A stretch of DNA of 64,000 nucleotides. Origin: Manihot esculenta. Its lineage: Eukaryota; Streptophyta; Magnoliopsida; Malpighiales; Euphorbiaceae. Shown here one piece after another: positions 46,730-57,465 of this stretch. The notes beneath the pieces were generated by a model. The model had not been told where the DNA came from and ran no database searches. It saw only the letters and a program-made list of their open reading frames with translations. Numbering within the stretch: position 1 is the stretch's first letter; the number at the start of each line of letters is the position of its first letter. The stretch spans positions 26,919,027 through 26,983,026 of the forward strand of contig NC_035174.2 of assembly GCF_001659605.2 (NCBI RefSeq). Reading direction: 5' to 3'. A program made the position numbers and the translations under genes.

Positions 46730-47432
46730 TGATGATCGCTGGATTTCTTCACCCCGGTTTAAAAGGCCAGGCCCATGAAAACAGTCCATGATCCGAAGGC
46801 TTCAAAATTTCCTTCGAGAGCCAGGTCCAGCCCGCTCAGTCATAGGGCCGGACTCCGCCTAGACTCCTCAATCAAACCGGCCCAAACCTCTCGGCCCAGT
46901 AATCAGGCCCTCACCAGGCCCAACTTCAGCCCTACCATTCAACCTAGCCCGGAAAGGGGAAAATGACCAAGATGCCCCGCTGGTAGGTCCTTCCGCATGC
47001 GTATCAGAGGAGAATCATACGTATCAGAGGAGAATTAATGGCCGTTACCCATGGAGCAGGCGCCTGACACATCCGTACATACGGAGCTAGGCGACAGAAG
47101 ACAGCTAGCATTGTGGCAGAGAGACAGATATATATATCATTGTAGAAGCCACGCAGAAGGGGGCTCTCTTCTTCTTCCTTCTCCTTCCTGGACACCATTT
47201 TTATTCTTTCTGTAACCCTTGCCTAAATATACTACTCTGAGCCATAAAATCTGACTTGAGCGTCGGAGGGCCTCTGCCGGGGCACCCCCCGGTAGGCCCC
47301 TGACCATTCTTTCTTATTTTACAGGTCCTTTCACCAGATAGAACATGGAGAGACCCATCAGGGAGCCCAACAAGAAAGGACCCAGAGGAAAACCAGATCT
47401 ATCATGGACCAGGAAGAGGAAAATATTTATCA
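46730..47432 (+). repeat. 5' LTR of element 2
   Basis: Starts TGATGATCGCTGG and ends AAAATATTTATCA, followed after two bases by the primer-binding site. A 63-residue open frame (46775) occurs in both LTR copies and has no recognisable domain. Confidence 0.92.
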
Positions 47433-47434
47433 AA

Positions 47435-47452
47435 TGGCGCCGTCTGTGGGAA
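47435..47452 (+). other. Primer-binding site of element 2
   Basis: TGGCGCCGTCTGTGGGAA directly after the LTR, identical to that of element 1. Confidence 0.82.
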
Positions 47453-47510
47453 ACGAAGGAGATCTTTTCATCACCGGAGTTTTCACTTTCAAAACCCACT
47501 GAGATCCACA

Positions 47511-47750
47511 ATGGCAAACCACCAAGAAAATAACCTTAACGTCATTCCAAATAATCTGAGCTCTGCCAAAGAGGGGGAACGGTTCTTATTTTCCAGTCCT
47601 ACAACTCCAAACAACCAACCACCCATTCCTTTTAACCCCTCGCCGAGCTTGGCCGGGAATGTGCCCTCCACGAAAGAGATTTTACTATCTCAAAAGTTTT
47701 CAGATCCACCCATTGAGATCCACATAAGGTACGAAAGTTTGAGCAGATAA
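47511..47750 (+). pseudogene. Truncated gag head of element 2
   Basis: MANHQENNLN is followed by LSSAKEGERFLFSSPTTPNN and IPFNPSPSLAGN, closely matching the first 50 or so residues of element 1 gag. After that the sequence diverges and stops at 47748-47750. No gag core, protease or pol follows. The retained 5' leader and gag start may serve packaging, as in other non-autonomous elements; that is inference. Confidence 0.75.
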
Positions 47751-49040
47751 CCCAGCTGAAAAGAAAGGTTCATTGTGCTAAAGAATATTTTGATGGTCTT
47801 TCAGATAATTTATTTTAATATTTATTAGATTTTATTACGGCTGATTTTTTCTTTGAAGTCTGGTGAATATTTTCTGTAAAAGAAAAAAAAAAGGGTGAGG
47901 AATATGTGTATTGTTGAAATTCTGAGGTCCGCTGTATATATATATATAAAAAAAAAAAGAGAGAAGAAGAAGGTGAGAGAAAGAGAAGAGGAGTCCGTGA
48001 GAAAAAAGGAGGTCGGAGCCGTGTTTAGCAAGACAGAAAGGAACTCAGCAAATCCGACGACCACAGCGATAGATTGCTCGTTGAGGTCGGATCCATGTTC
48101 GAAACTAGATTCGTGGTCGAGGTTGGAGTCGCATTTCAGGACAGATGGAAAGCATCGGGGCGACAGGGAGACAATACAAAAAAGAAAGCTTACACAAAAA
48201 AGAAAGCTGGAGATTTACAGTAACCCAGCTGAAAAGAAAGACCCAGCTGGTTCAAGAATATTTTGATTAGTTTTTAAATAGTTTATTTTAATATTTAGTA
48301 AATTTTATTATTACTAATCTTTTCTTTGAGATTTAAAGAAGTGAAATTTCAGATGATGAATATCTTTGTTAAAAACTGTGAGATCAACAATACACATATG
48401 TAGAGATTGGATGGGCAGATCTATTGTGAAGTCCCAGGTAACAGGTTAGATAAGAGGAGTCCGCGAGGAAAAAGCAGGTCGGATGGTTGGAACAGCAAGA
48501 GTGGAAGGAGCTCGAATTGCTAAAGACGCGCCAACCTGAGGAAGAAGTGGCTGATTTGGTCGAGCTCCAACAGGTGAGGTTGGCGAAACCTTACAGCAAT
48601 TAGACCATGTAGGTCCGCGCGGAAACGAATGAGATCGGTTATGGTCGGAGCAGAAATAAACGAGGTCGGTGCTGCCTATTTCGTCGCCATCAATCTTGAG
48701 GTGACCGGCGTCACCAGCGCTCCATGGCGCGGGTCCTTCTAATTCGATGTCGGGAGCATTACTCCCTCATCACCACCCATCTCCTCTCTGAGCAGCCACC
48801 CATCTCCTCTCTGGTTGGTCGGAATAGCAAGACAGAAAGGAGTTCGGCAAATCCGACGACCACAGCGTTAGATTACTCCTTAAGGTCGGATCCGTGCTCG
48901 AGCTTAGATCTGTGATCGAGGTCGGATCCGTGTTTGAAGCGTTACCTTTCTTCCTGGGTTTTGGCTTCTGGAATCAGTGTTCTGCAGAGAAATATTTCTG
49001 GGTTTGGTTCTTTTCCATTCAATGCGCTTTTGCTTGTTTA
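47751..49040. repeat. Repeat-rich unknown filler of element 2
   Basis: Two segments occur twice. AACCCAGCTGAAAAGAAAG with AAGAATATTTTGAT and TTTATTTTAATATTTA is at 47749-47840 and 48222-48310. CAAGACAGAAAGGA with GCAAATCCGACGACCACAGCG and GAGGTCGGATCC is at 48028-48095 and 48829-48925. The word GAGGTCGG recurs throughout. No gene family is recognisable. A (TA)n and A-rich stretch is at 47934-47960. Confidence 0.5.
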
Positions 49041-49041
49041 G

Positions 49042-49233
49042 GGAGATCCTGTACATGCTGAGAAGATAAGCCGCGCTTGTTTCACTGGGCTAATATTCGA
49101 GCAGGGATTGCTAGAGGAACTCAAACTTAAAGAAGATGAGTTGCAAGCCAGATGGCAAAAGCAGCTGCAGGAGATGGAGAAAACCAGTGAATCTCCTTCT
49201 CAACAAGAAAGCACTAGGAAATCCACTCCCTAA
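49042..49233 (+). pseudogene. Captured last exon of an unidentified host gene
   Basis: After a pyrimidine-rich stretch ending TGCTTGTTTAG, the frame is open from 49042 to a TAA at 49231-49233 and encodes 63 residues. They begin GDPVHAEKISRACFTG, pass through the charged helix-like LKLKEDELQARWQKQLQEME and end SPSQQESTRKSTP. Composition and codon use look like a genuine plant exon, unlike the surrounding repeat. A 3'-UTR-like segment of about 275 bp follows, ending in a run of 20 A (49509-49528). I do not recognise the parent gene. As it stands it has no start codon and is a fragment carried by element 2. Confidence 0.45.
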
Positions 49234-49508
49234 AACTTCATAGAAGTGACCCCTTGCCTGGAACCCGCAATGTGTTGTGGAAGTAACCTCGAATCCGTAA
49301 TCTAGTTGCACGACCTGGATGCCAGCGGTGATTTGAAAGACTTTAATATGTCACTGTGAGTTTCTCTGCCACAGAGCTTGGAAATAGGGAATCTCAAGTA
49401 AAATTTCAATTTTCAATTAATGTGTGGACCTTTCATGTCTTTTCTTAGAGAAATTTGAGACCTGTAGTCTTTTCATGATTTTATTCATTGAAGTATGGGA
49501 ATATATTC

Positions 49509-49528
49509 AAAAAAAAAAAAAAAAAAAA
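49509..49528 (+). repeat. Run of 20 A after the captured exon
   Basis: Follows TATATTC and precedes (GA)n and the GAGGAAAAA / GAGGTCGG type of element 2 filler. It may be the poly(A) tail of a captured transcript. Confidence 0.6.
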
Positions 49529-49940
49529 GAGAGAGAAAGGAGATTCACGAGGAAAAATCAAGCAGGTGGGATAAATTAGACAGCTCTGAACAGCAAATAG
49601 ACGAGGTCGGACCGCACCACAAATGATGAAAAATAAGTCGATGGAAGAACTTGAAATAAAGGTCGATGGAAAACTGCAGAAGAACACGAGTGAGGAGTTC
49701 GGACTACACCAGCTCGGCCAAACACCAAAATTATCAATTTTTCAAGATTGAATTTGGTGGGATCAGAGTAAAGTAACACGCCCATACAATCCATGCAAAA
49801 GTGGTCGGCGTGGCTCTTGATCACTGGGAGGTAAGTACCCAAATACTTTATAAATATTACAGCAATGCCATTATAAATGATTTATTAAAATTAGTTTATG
49901 CACGATCCACAACTACTGCAAGCAATTAATTATTTATCAT

Positions 49941-51444
49941 TGATAGGCGGTTGTCGAAGCCGTCAAAAATAAACCTATTAAACAATCAACAATAAACTTG
50001 TAGATAGTGGCAATAGGGTCGAACCACAGGGAATTGACACTAACGATCTTCCTAATAATAACCAAGATGAGTAAATAATGAATAATTAAAAGAGGGGGGT
50101 TTGAGTTGATGAATTAAAACTAAATAGCAAAAGAAAGCAATAATTTAAAGATGAGTAAATCAATAAGAGAAAAGCTTCTAGTTGAAGTATGGATCTTATT
50201 TCAGATTGTTTAGAATTGATCATTGATTCTTTAACTCTCCTATTTATTCCAATAAATTAGTTTTGGATGTGGAAGACGCTTCTCACAATCCAAATTCCTC
50301 CTTAGTTCTAGTTTGATTAGGAAACGTTCGCTAATCAAACACTAGTTAACAAGTTGCCAAGGAACGTCCTTGGGGCATTATAGCATCGAACAACTGTTAA
50401 CTGCATTAAGACTTAGAGAAACCTAATTCTATCCTTGCCAACCGCGTGGTCAAGTTTAGATTATGCAATTTGATTAAATGTGTATTTGAATAACCTAAGC
50501 AATTACGGACCTAAACCATTCAAACAATATTACTTAAGCAATTTAAAAGCAATGGGCCCTTATTGATTCTAAAAGCAAAGTAATATTTATGGAAAGCTCA
50601 AATTGCATAAATATTGAAAATAAATAGAAGTTTAACAATGGAGATTTAAATCTCCCAATTCATCACAAAATCTGAAATTCACCAACTTCAACTAGAAAAG
50701 AAAGAGTTTAGCCACTCATGGTGGACTAAATACACAAAAAGATGAAAAGAAAAGAAAAAAGGAAGATGCTGGAGAGTTTCTGGCGAGTTGAGTTGCTGAT
50801 CAGAAGCTGCCTTTGCTGGTTTTGAGACTCCCCTTTTATAGCTGAAGAATTCTCTAGGGTTTTGAAATCCCTTTTTGATTTGGTGTTGGACTCCTCTTTT
50901 GATGTTGAATTTAATTGCAATTGGATTTCCTTGGATGAGAAGCTCTTTCGTGGCTCTTGGATTTGTGTTGGAAGTGATTGGATTGGATTTGGACTTCTGA
51001 AAATTCGGATTTCTGTTTGCTGCCCATTTTCCCGCTCTGCTGCAATTTTCTGCTGTCAAAGTGATTTGCCCGGTGCTTTGACCAGTTTCTTCAAGTGATT
51101 GGGCAAATCACTGACCAGATCGCTTCTCTGTGAGTCAGTCCTCTGTGTCTCTGCGAGTGATTTGACCAGTGATCTTCGAGTTTCTTGGGCAAATCACTGC
51201 CCATATCACTGCTATCTGTTGCCTCCGGGTTTCTGCCTTAGCTTGATCAGAGCAGTGATTGGAGCAGATTTTTGGGCAAATCACTGGGCAGATCACCTTT
51301 TTGTAAATTTTCTGCACTTTTTCTCCAATTTTCCAATTTCTTCCTTTTCTGTAAAAACAAGATAAAAACCATAAATTAAACTAAAAAATGTGTAAATAAG
51401 CAATAATAATTATGATAAAAATGTGGCTAAATTATGCTTGATCA
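49941..51444 (-). repeat. 3' LTR of element 3
   Basis: Contains a 123-residue open frame on the minus strand (50688-51059) and several inverted AGTGATTTGCCC / GGGCAAATCACT words at 51058-51285. The open frames have no known domain and are duplicated in the other LTR. Confidence 0.94.
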
Positions 51445-52603
51445 AATACCCCCACACCTAGCTTTTTGCTTGTCCTCAAGCAACAAATAACTTAGCCAAT
51501 CAAGCCCCCTTTTTCCTTAGAGCCTAAGTACCACTTAATCAACCCCCCCTAGACTCCTAATTTGAATTATCACAGTATAGAGTACATGCACTAAGGTCAT
51601 CCTCTCCTTTCCTTGTTTCCTTTCACCTACCATGGTCAAGAGAAAGGTTTTTGGCTCAATCATGCTTATTCCTTTATGTTAGTTTTAATGCAACCCCTAG
51701 GAGTGACTTGCCCCTTTTCTTCTCTATTTCTTTTTATTTTTGTTTTTATTTTCAGCAGCACTTATTCTTATCCTTGCCTGAAAAAGTCACTAACCTTTTT
51801 ACGCGATTGTGTACATGGGTGATACACCCCCGGTTACTCAGTTAGTCACTTGTTCAAGTGGCTACTAGCTCTGTTCATAGTCTAGACCATCGAAACTTAT
51901 TTGCTTGAAAAAAATTACTGACCTTTTTACGCAATTGTGTACATGGGTGATACACCCCCGGTTACTCAGTCAGTAACTTCTCCAAGTGGCTTTTAGGCAC
52001 AGTTCATAGTTTTAGACCATTGGAACAGGTTTATGATTTGTGCTTTGTGCTGATTTTTTCTTATGATAGTTTGGGCAAATCAACTCATAGGGAGTTACAC
52101 TAGCTTTATGTTTGCATGCATTTGTATTTTTATTTCTCTTGACCTTAGGACATTTAAGGATTCAATTCAAGAGAAAAACTCCCTAAGTGAAGGTAACATA
52201 CTGTGAATGATTCAATTTAGGCTTAAAGGGGTGGCAAATCAATGGGGTCATGAGATAAGGAAACTCTTTCAACCTTGTTATCTATGTTGAGTAGAGCAAT
52301 TAGCTAAGACAAAATTCTGTGTGTGTGTGCAAAAAGTGAAAAAAATTCTGGTGTGTGCAAAAAGGGGTAAGAACAATGCAAAAAGAAACAAAAAGAAACA
52401 AATAAAAAGAAACAAAAAGATGATGGAATCGATGCAAAAATAACCTAACAGTACCCCCACACCTAGTCCAAACATTGTCCTCAATGTAAAACATATAAAG
52501 GAAAAATTTAAGAATGAAAGGGAAAGGGACTTCCTGGCCTGGGGGTGATTTGACCAGTGACTTGGGCAAGCACCGGGCAAATCACTGGGCAAATCGCTAT
52601 CTG
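51445..52603 (-). other. 3' non-coding region of element 3
   Basis: Read on the minus strand it ends with the polypurine tract CTAGGTGTGGGGGTATT next to the LTR. A near copy (GGACTAGGTGTGGGGGTACTG) lies at about 52449-52470, resembling an additional polypurine tract. A segment of about 115 bp containing TGTACATGGGTGATACACCC is duplicated at 51780-51890 and 51905-52020. Confidence 0.6.
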
Positions 52604-55030
52604 TCACGGTGCTGGGGCAGAAAGTGTTGAACCAGCAGCTGCCACATGCTTTCCATGTGTTGCATCCTGTCTTGAGCCTCCACCGAATGGTCTTGAGGTG
52701 CCTTTTATGTCCTCCAAGGTCCACCCAATTGCCTTTTTGTGTTTCCTCAATACATCAAGGAGCTTTTCCTCTTCTTCTTGGCTGAGCTGGTTGGAAATAA
52801 TTACTGGAAGTGTATTTCCAGCTCCCAAGTAGGCATATTTGAGGTGGCTAGGCAAGGGTTTCAGATCTGGTGCATTCTCTGTCTGCTGGTTTTTTGTCTG
52901 CTTACTGTCTGATTTGAGCTGTGATTTGAGCAGATTTTCTGGTATTTTGGGCAAATCACTGGGCAAATCACTCACTTCCAGCAAGTTACAGCAGTCTGCT
53001 GTTTTCTTTGTTTCAGTGATGTTGCTGTCCACTTCTTCTCTCCTGCAAAGACCTTCATAGAGTAAGTTTTCTTGATCAAAATCAAAAATTTCTTGACTTA
53101 AATCATCAATTATATCAAGGCCATAAACAGGAGAAACATCATTGGGGAATTTCATGGCATCATAAACATTAAATTTTATAATTTCCCCTTCAAACTCCAT
53201 GGTCAATGTGCCATCATGCACATCAATTTTTGTTCTTGCTGTGCTCAAGAATGGTCTCCCAAGTAAGATATCAGAGGTGATGTTGCCCTTGTCCTCCTCC
53301 ATGTCAATCACATAAAAATCACCTGGGAAGACTAGTTGGTCCACTTGCACCAACACATCTTCAAGCACTCCCTTGGGGTAGACAATGGATCGGTCAGCCA
53401 ATTGGATCACAATGCTGGTGCCCTTGAGTGTACCTGCATTCAACAAGTTAAAAATAGACAGAGGCATGACATTTATTGAAGCTCCAAGGTCACACATGGC
53501 CTTCTTTATTCCCACATTGCCTATTTTGCATGAAACCGCGAACATTCCTCTATCCTTGCATTTGGTTGGAAGTTTCCTTTGGATGACAGCTGAAACACAC
53601 TCCCCCACACTTACCTTTTCACGTTCAGCAAGTTTCCTTCGGTTGGTGCATAGCTCTTTGAGAAACTTAGCATACCTTGGTATTTGTTTGATAGCATCAA
53701 GTAGAGGTATGTTGATTTCTACCTTGCGAAGTGTCTCCAATATCTCTTTTTCCTCTTTCTCCTTTTGGGACCTTGCAAATCTCTTTGGGAAGGGAGGAGG
53801 TACCTTGAATTTCTCCATAGGTTGCTGTTTCTGCCTTTGACTTGATTCTGCCTGGTCTGTTGATTTGGGCAAATCACTTTCTGCCTTCTCTGGAGAATTG
53901 GGCAAACCACTGCTGGACAGCTTAGTTTGCCCAGCGATCGGGTCAGTTCCTACGAGTAAACTGGGCAAATCACTGCCCTGATCACTTTCTGGCAGAATTT
54001 CTTCCATGGTCTGTTTTTGCAATTTTTCAGCCCTATTGTCTTGCAACTCCTTTCCACTCCTCAATGTGATGGCACTAGCATTTTGCCTTGGATTTATCTC
54101 AGTTTGGGAGGGTAGACAACAACTTACCTGTGCTAGCAATCTAGTTGTGCTGGATTCTCCAGGGGGCTGGTTTGTTTCAGAAATTTCAGCAGATTTTGGT
54201 TCAGTTGGGGCACTTCCGGCAGTTGCTGGTTTATGGACAGCAGCAGGGGATGTAACAGGTACTTCGGCTGGTGCTGATTTATGGGCAGCAGTGGTTGTGG
54301 CAGTTTGACAGCAGTTGCTGTCTCTATTTTCAGCAACTTGGACAGCAGCAAATTCTGTAATTTCTGGTGTAATTTTGGCAGTTTCAGCAAGTGCAGCAAC
54401 TTCTGGTTCAGTTGGGGCAATTTCTGAGGTGGCTGATTTTTGGACAGCAGGTGCTGTTTTTGCAGCAGGAGCTTCGGTTGGTGCTGATTTTTGGACAGCA
54501 GCAGGTTCTACAGTGGTGATTTGTGCTGCAGATTCAGCAGCTTGGTCTGTTTCTTCGTCATCGTCCCATAGATCTTGAAGCTCTTCCTCTCTTCTTAATA
54601 TGTATGCGTCCACTGAGTTGACCGCTTGATCCACTTGCTGTTGGAGAATTTTCCCAGAAATTTCCAATTTCCTCACCATCTCTTCAAGTTCCATATTGGA
54701 GTTTTGAGGTGTTGCTTGGGCTTGATAGTTTTGGTAGTAGTCAGCCCTTGCATAGCCATAATTCGGATTGTCCCCCCAACATGGATTATATTGCAGATCT
54801 CTTTGGTAGTCATGGTAGTGGTCTGTCCTAATATAGCCATAGCTCAGATTGTCTCCCCAACCTATATTGTATGTGTCAAGGTAGGGATTATGTCTTGGTT
54901 GTCCATAGAATCCTTCAAATGCATGTGCTTGTTGAAGTTGTTGAACTTGTCGAGCTTGACTATAATTTCTCACAATAGAGGTTAGTTCAGAAATTTGAGA
55001 AGAGAGAAAAGACATACTTACCGTAGCCAT
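52604..55030 (-). CDS. gag-related / aspartic protease ORF of element 3, 808 aa, truncated at RT
   Basis: One open frame from the ATG at 55028-55030, about 100 bases after the primer-binding site. The N-terminus (SQISELTSIVRNYSQ, WGDNLSYGY and a second WGDNPNYGY) resembles the C-terminal part of Athila gag. The usual gag core helices are missing, and no CCHC knuckle is seen. The middle is Ala/Glu/Thr/Pro-rich low complexity with four SDLP motifs. Around residues 500-620 is the aspartic protease: AMCDLGASINVMPLSIF, then DILLGRPFLSTA. Near residue 770 the RT lead-in (KHKKAIGWTLEDIKG) runs directly into unrelated Gly/Ala-rich sequence. This marks a deletion junction, and it removes RT, RNase H and integrase. 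Confidence 0.85.
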   Translation of the reverse strand: MATVSMSFLSSQISELTSIVRNYSQARQVQQLQQAHAFEGFYGQPRHNPYLDTYNIGWGDNLSYGYIRTDHYHDYQRDLQYNPCWGDNPNYGYARADYYQNYQAQATPQNSNMELEEMVRKLEISGKILQQQVDQAVNSVDAYILRREEELQDLWDDDEETDQAAESAAQITTVEPAAVQKSAPTEAPAAKTAPAVQKSATSEIAPTEPEVAALAETAKITPEITEFAAVQVAENRDSNCCQTATTTAAHKSAPAEVPVTSPAAVHKPATAGSAPTEPKSAEISETNQPPGESSTTRLLAQVSCCLPSQTEINPRQNASAITLRSGKELQDNRAEKLQKQTMEEILPESDQGSDLPSLLVGTDPIAGQTKLSSSGLPNSPEKAESDLPKSTDQAESSQRQKQQPMEKFKVPPPFPKRFARSQKEKEEKEILETLRKVEINIPLLDAIKQIPRYAKFLKELCTNRRKLAEREKVSVGECVSAVIQRKLPTKCKDRGMFAVSCKIGNVGIKKAMCDLGASINVMPLSIFNLLNAGTLKGTSIVIQLADRSIVYPKGVLEDVLVQVDQLVFPGDFYVIDMEEDKGNITSDILLGRPFLSTARTKIDVHDGTLTMEFEGEIIKFNVYDAMKFPNDVSPVYGLDIIDDLSQEIFDFDQENLLYEGLCRREEVDSNITETKKTADCCNLLEVSDLPSDLPKIPENLLKSQLKSDSKQTKNQQTENAPDLKPLPSHLKYAYLGAGNTLPVIISNQLSQEEEEKLLDVLRKHKKAIGWTLEDIKGTSRPFGGGSRQDATHGKHVAAAGSTLSAPAP

Positions 55031-55130
55031 GCTTGTAAGGTCTTGGCAGTGCGTTCAATTTCAGGATCGTAAAGAAGAGCTTCTTTACGATCAGCCCTGA
55101 TCATAAAAGGAAAATACGTTAGTTTAAATC

Positions 55131-55152
55131 AATTCCCCGGCAACGGCGCCAA
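55131..55152 (-). other. Primer-binding site of element 3
   Basis: Minus strand TGGCGCCGTTGCCGGGGAA, four bases from the 5' LTR; the Asp-tRNA type site known from Athila elements. Confidence 0.85.
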
Positions 55153-55156
55153 TTTT

Positions 55157-56660
55157 TGATAGGCGGTTGTCGAAGCCGTCAAAAATAAACCTATTAAACA
55201 ATCAACAATAAACTTGTAGATAGTGGCAATAGGGTCGAACCACAGGGAATTGACACTAACGATCTTCCTAATAATAACCAAGATGAGTAAATAATGAATA
55301 ATTAAAAGAGGGGGGTTTGAGTTGATGAATTAAAACTAAATAGCAAAAGAAAGCAATAATTTAAAGATGAGTAAATCAATAAGAGAAAAGCTTCTAGTTG
55401 AAGTATGGATCTTATTTCAGATTGTTTAGAATTGATCATTGATTCTTTAACTCTCCTATTTATTCCAATAAATTAGTTTTGGATGTGGAAGACGCTTCTC
55501 ACAATCCAAATTCCTCCTTAGTTCTAGTTTGATTAGGAAACGTTCGCTAATCAAACACTAGTTAACAAGTTGCCAAGGAACGTCCTTGGGGCATTATAGC
55601 ATCGAACAACTGTTAACTGCATTAAGACTTAGAGAAACCTAATTCTATCCTTGCCAACCGCGTGGTCAAGTTTAGATTATGCAATTTGATTAAATGTGTA
55701 TTTGAATAACCTAAGCAATTACGGACCTAAACCATTCAAACAATATTACTTAAGCAATTTAAAAGCAATGGGCCCTTATTGATTCTAAAAGCAAAGTAAT
55801 ATTTATGGAAAGCTCAAATTGCATAAATATTGAAAATAAATAGAAGTTTAACAATGGAGATTTAAATCTCCCAATTCATCACAAAATCTGAAATTCACCA
55901 ACTTCAACTAGAAAAGAAAGAGTTTAGCCACTCATGGTGGACTAAATACACAAAAAGATGAAAAGAAAAGAAAAAAGGAAGATGCTGGAGAGTTTCTGGC
56001 GAGTTGAGTTGCTGATCAGAAGCTGCCTTTGCTGGTTTTGAGACTCCCCTTTTATAGCTGAAGAATTCTCTAGGGTTTTGAAATCCCTTTTTGATTTGGT
56101 GTTGGACTCCTCTTTTGATGTTGAATTTAATTGCAATTGGATTTCCTTGGATGAGAAGCTCTTTCGTGGCTCTTGGATTTGTGTTGGAAGTGATTGGATT
56201 GGATTTGGACTTCTGAAAATTCGGATTTCTGTTTGCTGCCCATTTTCCCGCTCTACTGCAATTTTCTGCTGTCAAAGTGATTTGCCCGGTGCTTTGACCA
56301 GTTTCTTCAAGTGATTGGGCAAATCACTGACCAGATCGCTTCTCTGTGAGTCAGTCCTCTGTGTCTCTGCGAGTGATTTGACCAGTGATCTTCGAGTTTC
56401 TTGGGCAAATCACTGCCCATATCACTGCTATCTGTTGCCTCCGGGTTTCTGCCTTAGCTTGATCAGAGCAGTGATTGGAGCAGATTTTTGGGCAAATCAC
56501 TGGGCAGATCACCTTTTTGTAAATTTTCTGCACTTTTTCTCCAATTTTCCAATTTCTTCCTTTTCTGTAAAAACAAGATAAAAACCATAAATTAAACTAA
56601 AAAATGTGTAAATAAGCAATAATAATTATGATAAAAATGTGGCTAAATTATGCTTGATCA
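55157..56660 (-). repeat. 5' LTR of element 3
   Basis: 1,504 bp, the same length as the other LTR and apparently identical except for one base. Confidence 0.94.
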
Positions 56661-56665
56661 ATCAT

Positions 56666-56970
56666 CATCACCACCACACAAACCTCAAAATCAAGAGCCC
56701 TTTACACTACCTTCATTTATTGTTTTACAGATTACAGAATTATAAAGTGTAAATAATACTTACACTGTTCACAATATTTTACATGTTCGAGCATAGTATT
56801 TTATAAATTAAAAACGGAAATATAAAGCTAAAGTGTCTGGGGCAACATATTATTTATTGATTGATATCATTGAATTAACAACGAGCACCCTCGTTATATG
56901 TGCTCTGTGCAAGTTCTTATTTTGCAGAAAAATCCTGAATCTTTCAGAAGACTCTGAGACATAGAGACCT
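56666..56970. other. Element 2 sequence between element 3 and the arrays
   Basis: AT-rich, no ORF. It continues the element 2 filler that was interrupted at 49940. It begins with the target duplication of element 3 within an ATCATCATCACC repeat. Confidence 0.5.
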
Positions 56971-56979
56971 CAGAGGTAC

Positions 56980-57465
56980 AAGGCTGGCACAAAAGCAACC
57001 GGCGGGGCCCCGAGGTCACCCCGGAACAAAAAGACCAGGATCCCGTAAGAACCTCCTGGCACAAAAGCAACCGGCGGGGCCCCGAGGTCACCCCGGAACA
57101 AAAAGACCAGGATCTCGTAAGAACCTCCTGGCACAAAAGCAACCGGCGGGGCCCCAAGGTCACCCCGGAACAAAAAGACCAGGATCCCATAAGAACCTCC
57201 TGGCACAAAAGCAACCGGCGGGGCCCCGAGGTCACCCCGGAACAAAAAGACCAGGATCCCGTAAGAACCTCCTGGCACAAAAGCAACCGGCGGGGCCCCG
57301 AGGTCACCCCGAAACAAAAAGACCAGGATCCCGTAAGAACCTCCTGGCACAAAAGCAACCGGCGGGGCCCCGAGGTCACCCCGGAACAAAAAGACCAGGA
57401 TCCCGTAAGAACCTCCTGGCACAAAGGCAACCGGCGGGGCCCCGAGGTCACCCCGGAACGGCCGG
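56980..57465 (+). repeat. 72-bp tandem array of element 2
   Basis: About 6.5 near-identical units. CCGGCGGGGCCCCGAGGTC recurs every 72 bp from 56999, with AAGACCAGGATCCCGTAAG and ACCTCCTGGCACAAAAGC. 72 is divisible by 3, so both strands are open with a 24-residue repeat; no protein is implied. The unit core is the reverse complement of the 155-bp unit of element 1, hence the same orientation relative to each element. Confidence 0.93.

Larger units (their letters stand above)
49941..56660 (-). mobile_element. Element 3: young Athila-like non-autonomous gypsy element nested in element 2
   Basis: 6,720 bp with 5-bp target duplication ATCAT (49936-49940 and 56661-56665). Two 1,504-bp LTRs start TGATAGGCGG and end TTGATCA. 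By eye they differ only at one base (GCTCTGCTGC versus GCTCTACTGC, near 51037 and 56253). On the minus strand, TGGCGCCGTTGCCGGGGAA next to the 5' LTR is the primer-binding site typical of Athila elements. A gag-like/protease ORF follows. RT, RNase H and integrase are missing. GGTGTGGGGGTATT is the polypurine tract. It must depend on a full-length relative for movement. Confidence 0.94.

Noticed and set aside
50688..51059. 123-residue frame in each LTR of element 3
   Set aside because: It lies wholly inside the LTR, has a low-complexity basic composition and no known domain. Identity of the two copies follows from LTR duplication, not from selection.
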